Positions 59,913 to 64,000 of a stretch of DNA of 64,000 nt are shown piece by piece. The notes below the pieces were generated by a model, which was given only the letters and a program-made list of their open reading frames with translations, ran no database searches and was not told the origin of the DNA. Each line of letters starts with the position of its first letter. Position 1 is the stretch's first letter. Source of the stretch: CAIODY01 sp046051225 (GTDB lineage Bacteria; Bacteroidota; Bacteroidia; Chitinophagales; CAIODY01); NCBI GenBank assembly GCA_046051225.1, contig JBJOOR010000006.1, positions 62,001-126,000 of the forward strand, given 5' to 3'. The position numbers were made by a program, and so were the translations under genes.

Positions 59913-60653
59913 CTATTTCTTTTCAAGAATATTTCTAATCACCACACTAGCGCAGTATAACCCAAAAATGGCTGGCATATAAGATATAGTGCCAATGAAC
60001 GAACGTTTTTTGCTTCCTTTTGGGTTGATAGTCATTTCGTCATTTTTCACTAACTCATCCGAAAATACAGCTTCAAAGCCTTTCCTGATACCAAGCCTAT
60101 GCAAATATTTTCGTACATCAAATGCTAATGGACAAGTGTGCGTTTCTTCAATCGGTACTATTTTTATTCGAGTAGGGTTTAATTTTCTACCAGCTCCCAT
60201 CGAACTTATCAATGGAATTTTTTTATCCAAACAAGCTTTAATAAAATATACTTTGCTGCTTAATGTGTCTATACAATCAATGGCATAATCATACTTTGCT
60301 GCATCTAATATTTCATGCGTTTTTTCATCTCTAATATAAGCATCATAAATAATTAAATTTACATCAGGATTGATGTCTTTAATTCGTTGTGCTAATACTT
60401 CTGTTTTTAATTTGCCTTCGGTGCTTCGTAATGCCACCAATTGGCGATTACAATTACTTAATTCAACCACATCGGCATCTACAATGGTAATAGTGCCCAC
60501 ACCAGCTCGGGCAATGGCTTCGGCGCAATTGCCCCCAACGCCGCCAAGCCCAGCAACTAATACATGAGCATTCATTAATTTCTTAATTTTTGTTGCCCCA
60601 ATTAATAATTCAGTACGACTCATCCAACTTGGAACCTCTGAAACTTCTTCCAT
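59913..60653 (-). CDS. tcdA: tRNA threonylcarbamoyladenosine dehydratase TcdA (ThiF/E1-like)
   Basis: Cyclises t6A37 in tRNA to ct6A. The N-terminal ATP/nucleotide-binding motif is VLVAGLGGVGGNCAEAIARA, followed by DADVVELSNCNRQ and the family-typical SSMGAGRKLNPTRI. 246 residues is the expected length. The gene begins 6 bp after lpxB and is probably co-transcribed with it, in an operon lpxB-tcdA. Confidence 0.9.
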   Translation of the reverse strand: MEEVSEVPSWMSRTELLIGATKIKKLMNAHVLVAGLGGVGGNCAEAIARAGVGTITIVDADVVELSNCNRQLVALRSTEGKLKTEVLAQRIKDINPDVNLIIYDAYIRDEKTHEILDAAKYDYAIDCIDTLSSKVYFIKACLDKKIPLISSMGAGRKLNPTRIKIVPIEETHTCPLAFDVRKYLHRLGIRKGFEAVFSDELVKNDEMTINPKGSKKRSFIGTISYMPAIFGLYCASVVIRNILEKK

Positions 60654-60659
60654 TATTTT

Positions 60660-61769
60660 TTAGTGTTTTTTTAAATCTTCAATAATCCAATTTGCTGTTT
60701 TTTCTGATGCTTTGCTTTCGGCTAAAATAGAATTTAGTTTTTTATAATTGTTAATCATATTAGTTCTGTAATCAGCATCGTTCAACAATTTATTGCATTC
60801 ATTGGTTAAATTTTCAACTGTCAAATCATTTTGAATTAATTCTTTTACTACCAATTTATCCATGATTAAATTTACCAACGATATGTATTTTATTTTTACT
60901 AATCGTTTTCCTATTTGATAGCTTATCCAACTTCCTTTGTAGCAAACCACCTGGGGCACTTGCCATAATGCAGTTTCTAAAGTTGCTGTTCCGCTGGTTA
61001 CCAATGCGGCATCAGCAGTTTGTAAAAGTTCGTAAGTTCTATTTTCAACAAATGAAATATTGTTGGTTTTAATACCTTTCATGGCATCATCATACCATTG
61101 TTGATTTGCCGAAGTAGCTTTTGCAACAATAAATTTTGTGGTTGGAAATTTTTGAGCAACAGCAGCCATAATAGGCAATTTTACTAGTATTTCTTGCTTT
61201 CTGCTGCCAGGCAATAAAGCAACTATCTTTTCAGCATTTGGTGTTGAATTATTATTTTTTACATTATCACTAATCACTTCCATTAATGGATGCCCAACGT
61301 ATTCAACTTCATAATTCCAAGTATCATAAAATGCTTTTTCGAATGGCAATATCACAAACATTTTATCTACAAATTGTTTTATTTTTTTTACTCTTCCGCT
61401 TTTCCAAGCCCATACCTGTGGCGATATGTAGTAAAATGTTTTAAATTGATGTTGATGAGCAAATTCGGCTATTTTCAAATTAAATCCAGGGTAATCTACC
61501 AATATTACAGCATCTGGTTTCCATTGCAAAATATCAGCTTTGCAAAGCTTCATTTTTTTAAGAATATAAAACAAATTTTTAAATACTTCCCAAAAACCCA
61601 TAAAAGCCATGTGCTTATAATGGGTAACCATAAAACCGCCAACGGCTTGCATTTTATCGCCGCCCCAAAATCTAAAATCAGCCGTAGCATCTTTTAGTTT
61701 AATGGCTTTCATTAAATTGCTACCATGCAAATCGCCACTTGCTTCGCCACTAATAATATAGTATTTCAA
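60660..61769 (-). CDS. lpxB: Lipid-A-disaccharide synthase
   Basis: GT19 enzyme joining UDP-diacylglucosamine and lipid X in lipid A synthesis, confirming an outer membrane with lipid A. The start is MKYYIISGEASGDLHGSNLM, and VALLPGSRKQEI and TSGTATLETALWQVPQVVCY are conserved in LpxB. No ATG fits; both possible starts are TTG (61790 and 61769). The TAnnTTTG element at 61788-61795 overlaps the upstream one, so the TTG at 61769 must be used. It leads into tcdA. Confidence 0.93.
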   Translation of the reverse strand: MKYYIISGEASGDLHGSNLMKAIKLKDATADFRFWGGDKMQAVGGFMVTHYKHMAFMGFWEVFKNLFYILKKMKLCKADILQWKPDAVILVDYPGFNLKIAEFAHQHQFKTFYYISPQVWAWKSGRVKKIKQFVDKMFVILPFEKAFYDTWNYEVEYVGHPLMEVISDNVKNNNSTPNAEKIVALLPGSRKQEILVKLPIMAAVAQKFPTTKFIVAKATSANQQWYDDAMKGIKTNNISFVENRTYELLQTADAALVTSGTATLETALWQVPQVVCYKGSWISYQIGKRLVKIKYISLVNLIMDKLVVKELIQNDLTVENLTNECNKLLNDADYRTNMINNYKKLNSILAESKASEKTANWIIEDLKKH

Positions 61770-61787
61770 TTTAGTTTTTTTAGAATG

Positions 61788-61795
61788 CAAATGTA
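61788..61795 (-). promoter_or_regulatory. Candidate -7 element of lpxB
   Basis: The minus strand reads TACATTTG, a full TAnnTTTG match, 18 nt before the chosen TTG start. It overlaps and so excludes the TTG at 61790. Confidence 0.5.
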
Positions 61796-61883
61796 GGTTT
61801 TAGTAAATCAATTTAGAACGATTAGTAAATGAAGATTATAAAATTGATAGTAATTATTTTATTTATTAACGATCAAGTTTACT

Positions 61884-61891
61884 TACTTTTG
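61884..61891 (+). promoter_or_regulatory. Candidate -7 element of pruA
   Basis: TACTTTTG is a full TAnnTTTG match, 20 nt before the ATG at 61912. Confidence 0.5.
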
Positions 61892-61911
61892 CGCTTCAAA
61901 ATTTTTATAAA

Positions 61912-63534
61912 ATGTTATCAAAAATTCAACCTGTTATCAACGAGCCTGTAAAAGGTTATGCACCCAACTCACCTGAAAAAATTGCGTTGAAAGCTGCACT
62001 GAAAGCGGCTAAGGCAAATGAAGTAGATATTCCGATGTACATCGGAGGCAAAGAAATTCGTACTAATAATAAGCAAGCCATTCATCCGCCACATGAAATT
62101 GCACACACCTTGGGTTATTATCATAAAGGTGATGCAAGCCATGCAAAAGCTGCAGTCGAAGCGGCTTTGGCAGCAAAAGAAAATTGGGAAAATATTTCTT
62201 TAGAAAATCGTGCAGCGATTTTTTTAAAAGCTGCTGATTTGTTGGCGAATAAATATCGTTATGAAATGAATGCTGCAACGATGCTTGGGCAAAGCAAAAA
62301 TTGCTTTCAAGCCGAAATTGATAGTGCTTGCGAATTGATTGACTTCTTGCGTTTCAATGTGCAGTTTATGTATGAAATGTACAACCAACAACCGTTGAGC
62401 GGCGCAGGCATGTGGAACAGAGTTGAGTACAGAGCTTTGGAAGGATTTATTTTGGCAGTTACACCATTTAATTTTACAGCCATCGGCGGCAATTTGCCCA
62501 CCAGTGCAGCCATGTTGGGCAATACAGTAGTTTGGAAATGTGCCAACACACAAATTTATTCAGCCAATGTAATGATGAAAATTTTGAAAGAAGCTGGATT
62601 ACCCGATGGTGTTATCAATTTAATTTTTGTCGATGGCGCAACTGTTGGCGATGTTTGCTTGAATCATCCGATGTTGGCTGGTATTCATTTTACAGGTTCA
62701 ACTGGCACATTTAATCACATGTGGAAAACGATTGCGAACAACATCGAAATTTATAAATCTTATCCTCGAATTGTAGGTGAAACTGGCGGCAAAGATTTTG
62801 TAATGATTCATTCTTCTGCCAATGCTGATGCAGCAGCTACAGCCCTTGCTCGTGGCGCATTTGAATATCAAGGACAAAAATGTTCGGCAGCAAGTCGTGC
62901 TTATATTCCATCTAATTTAGCAGATGAAATTTTGAGTAAATTGAAATCACAAATTCAATCGTTCAAAATGGGAACGACCGAAGATTTCAGCAATTTTATC
63001 AATGCTGTGATTGATGAAAAATCATTCGACAGCATTGCGAAATATATTGATGCAGCAAAAAAATCAGACAAAGCAAAAATAATTGTGGGTGGCAATTACG
63101 ATAAATCGAAAGGTTATTTTATTGAACCAACAGTGATTCAAACTACTGATGCAGCCTACGTTTCGATGTGTGAAGAAATTTTCGGACCAGTATTAACAGT
63201 ATATGTTTATCCCGAAAATGAATTTGAAAAAGCGATGCAAACTTTGGATAACACTTCGCCTTATGCTTTAACAGGTGCTATCATTGCACAAGATAGAAAT
63301 GCCGTAGAACTGGCTCTGCGTAGGCTTCGCCACAGTGCTGGTAATTTTTACATCAACGATAAACCAACAGGCGCAGTGGTTGGGCAACAACCATTTGGCG
63401 GCGGCAGAAAATCTGGCACGAATGATAAAGCTGGTTCAATTTTAAATTTGTATCGTTGGGTGAGTGCAAGAACAATTAAAGAAACATTCGACCCACCAAT
63501 GGATTACAAATATTCATTTTTGAGTGAAGCATAA
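61912..63534 (+). CDS. pruA: L-glutamate gamma-semialdehyde dehydrogenase
   Basis: 1-pyrroline-5-carboxylate dehydrogenase of proline degradation. The aldehyde dehydrogenase fold has VTPFNFTAIGGNLPT, the general-base Glu in VGETGGKDF, and the catalytic Cys in EYQGQKCSAASRAY. The NAD-binding IHFTGSTGTFN and the C-terminal QPFGGGRKSGTNDKAG are diagnostic of P5C dehydrogenase. 540 residues is the usual length for the stand-alone enzyme. Proline dehydrogenase is not adjacent in the window. Confidence 0.95.
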   Translation: MLSKIQPVINEPVKGYAPNSPEKIALKAALKAAKANEVDIPMYIGGKEIRTNNKQAIHPPHEIAHTLGYYHKGDASHAKAAVEAALAAKENWENISLENRAAIFLKAADLLANKYRYEMNAATMLGQSKNCFQAEIDSACELIDFLRFNVQFMYEMYNQQPLSGAGMWNRVEYRALEGFILAVTPFNFTAIGGNLPTSAAMLGNTVVWKCANTQIYSANVMMKILKEAGLPDGVINLIFVDGATVGDVCLNHPMLAGIHFTGSTGTFNHMWKTIANNIEIYKSYPRIVGETGGKDFVMIHSSANADAAATALARGAFEYQGQKCSAASRAYIPSNLADEILSKLKSQIQSFKMGTTEDFSNFINAVIDEKSFDSIAKYIDAAKKSDKAKIIVGGNYDKSKGYFIEPTVIQTTDAAYVSMCEEIFGPVLTVYVYPENEFEKAMQTLDNTSPYALTGAIIAQDRNAVELALRRLRHSAGNFYINDKPTGAVVGQQPFGGGRKSGTNDKAGSILNLYRWVSARTIKETFDPPMDYKYSFLSEA

Positions 63535-63565
63535 ATTTTTAATAAAAATAAAATAAATATATACA

Positions 63566-63760
63566 ATGGAAGATTTAGTAAAACAAATTAGTGAGAAAGC
63601 AGGCATAAGCGAAGAGCAAGCAAAATTAGCATTAGAAGCTGTTGTGGCTTTTGCAAAAGAAAAAGTACCACCAGCATTTCAAGGCATGGTTGATGGCTTA
63701 TTAAAAGGCGAAAAACCATCAGGTATGGGCGGAATGTTAGGCGGATTATTTGGAAAATAA
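63566..63760 (+). CDS. Small helical protein of unknown function
   Basis: 64 residues. An amphipathic helix pair (MEDLVKQISEKAGISEEQAKLALEAVVAFAKEKVPPAF) is followed by a glycine-rich tail (GMGGMLGGLFGK). Similar short proteins occur in Bacteroidota without known function. It starts 31 bp after pruA and ends 13 bp before a strong terminator, so it is probably the last gene of the pruA transcript. Confidence 0.75.
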   Translation: MEDLVKQISEKAGISEEQAKLALEAVVAFAKEKVPPAFQGMVDGLLKGEKPSGMGGMLGGLFGK

Positions 63761-63773
63761 ATTTGTTCGATTG

Positions 63774-63810
63774 AAAAAAGCCGCTCTAAATATATTGGAG
63801 CGGCTTTTTT
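63774..63810. terminator. Terminator after the pruA operon
   Basis: AAAAAAGCCGCTC / GAGCGGCTTTTTT, 13-bp perfect stem with a loop at 63788-63796 and T run; A residues on the left make it bidirectional. Confidence 0.9.
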
Positions 63811-63890
63811 AGTTTTAATGAATAAAAAAAACAAATGGAGTTATAGGTGGTTAGGCTGTATTTGGTTAGGTTTGCCAAAAGCTAAATAGC

Positions 63891-64000
63891 ATGAATCATC
63901 AGTTTTATATGCAACAATGCATTGATTTGGCATTAAAAGGTATTGGCAATGTAGCACCCAATCCTATGGTAGGTGCAGTGTTGGTGCATGATGATAAAAT
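63891..64000 (+). CDS. ribD: Riboflavin biosynthesis protein RibD (3' truncated by the window)
   Basis: ATG at 63891 opens a frame that runs to the window edge (36 codons). MNHQFYMQQCIDLALKGIG followed by NVAPNPMVGAVLVHDDK is the start of the RibD deaminase domain, the second step of riboflavin synthesis. It complements the riboflavin synthase gene at 32688. Only the first 5-10 percent of the protein is visible, so completeness cannot be judged. Confidence 0.9.
   Translation, partial: MNHQFYMQQCIDLALKGIGNVAPNPMVGAVLVHDDK

Overview
The window is from an AT-rich member of the Bacteroidota, most likely Chitinophagales-like. The evidence is type IX secretion components (a PorW/SprE-type protein at the left edge and a PorP/SprF protein), five secreted proteins with C-terminal T9SS sorting domains, Bacteroidota-specific domains (DUF3078, DUF4199, DUF4197), a bacillithiol enzyme (BshC), a DksA-like protein with a degenerate zinc finger, and promoters with the -7 element TAnnTTTG. 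I see no rRNA, tRNA, CRISPR array, transposase, integrase or phage genes.

Layout: 1-14.2 kb is core (PorW, ZapA, a metallo-beta-lactamase-fold hydrolase, IleS, DksA-like, MscL, a DUF3078 protein, a PASTA / T9SS cargo / rhodanese operon, PorP, a formyltransferase). 14.28-18.89 kb is accessory region 1: a perfect-period 21-bp minisatellite followed by small membrane, lipoprotein and secreted ORFs on the + strand, separated by related structured repeats. 18.9-34.7 kb is mostly core: Cmk, a glycosyltransferase, a methyltransferase, TrhO, an ABC-F protein, TrxB, MurQ, then a + strand cluster of inactive-looking dihydroorotase, DUF4199, two glycosyltransferases, a four-helix-bundle protein, riboflavin synthase and an erythromycin-esterase-like protein. 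GyrA (34.9-37.5 kb) is followed by accessory region 2 (37.53-40.80 kb, minus strand genes), which is flanked by two 74-bp direct repeats containing the gyrA terminator and has the same plan as region 1. 40.8-64 kb is again mostly core: VOC protein, SBBP-repeat T9SS cargo, PurF, DUF4197 lipoprotein, CmcI-like enzyme, APC permease, GtrA, BshC-PlsC, a tandem pair of M43-like T9SS proteases, cyanophycin synthetase with a foreign-looking ORF inserted behind it, LpxB-TcdA, PruA and the start of RibD.

The most interesting signal is the two accessory regions. Each starts with a 20/21-bp minisatellite whose unit contains ACTCA, then carries unrelated short ORFs all in one direction. The ORFs are separated by a repeat of up to 138 bp that can fold into a long imperfect hairpin and in one case supplies the stop codon of the preceding gene. 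This looks like a gene-cassette array, but no recombinase is in the window. Two further signs of insertion with duplication of host sequence are the duplicated gyrA terminator and a 54-bp duplicate of the cphA 3' end on the far side of a single ORF.

Other points worth checking are three genes with TAnnTTTG exactly 4 nt before ATG (probable leaderless transcripts), a dihydroorotase homologue lacking its metal ligands, and a protease pair in which one copy has HDIGH instead of HEVGH while both share an identical 105-bp 3' end.
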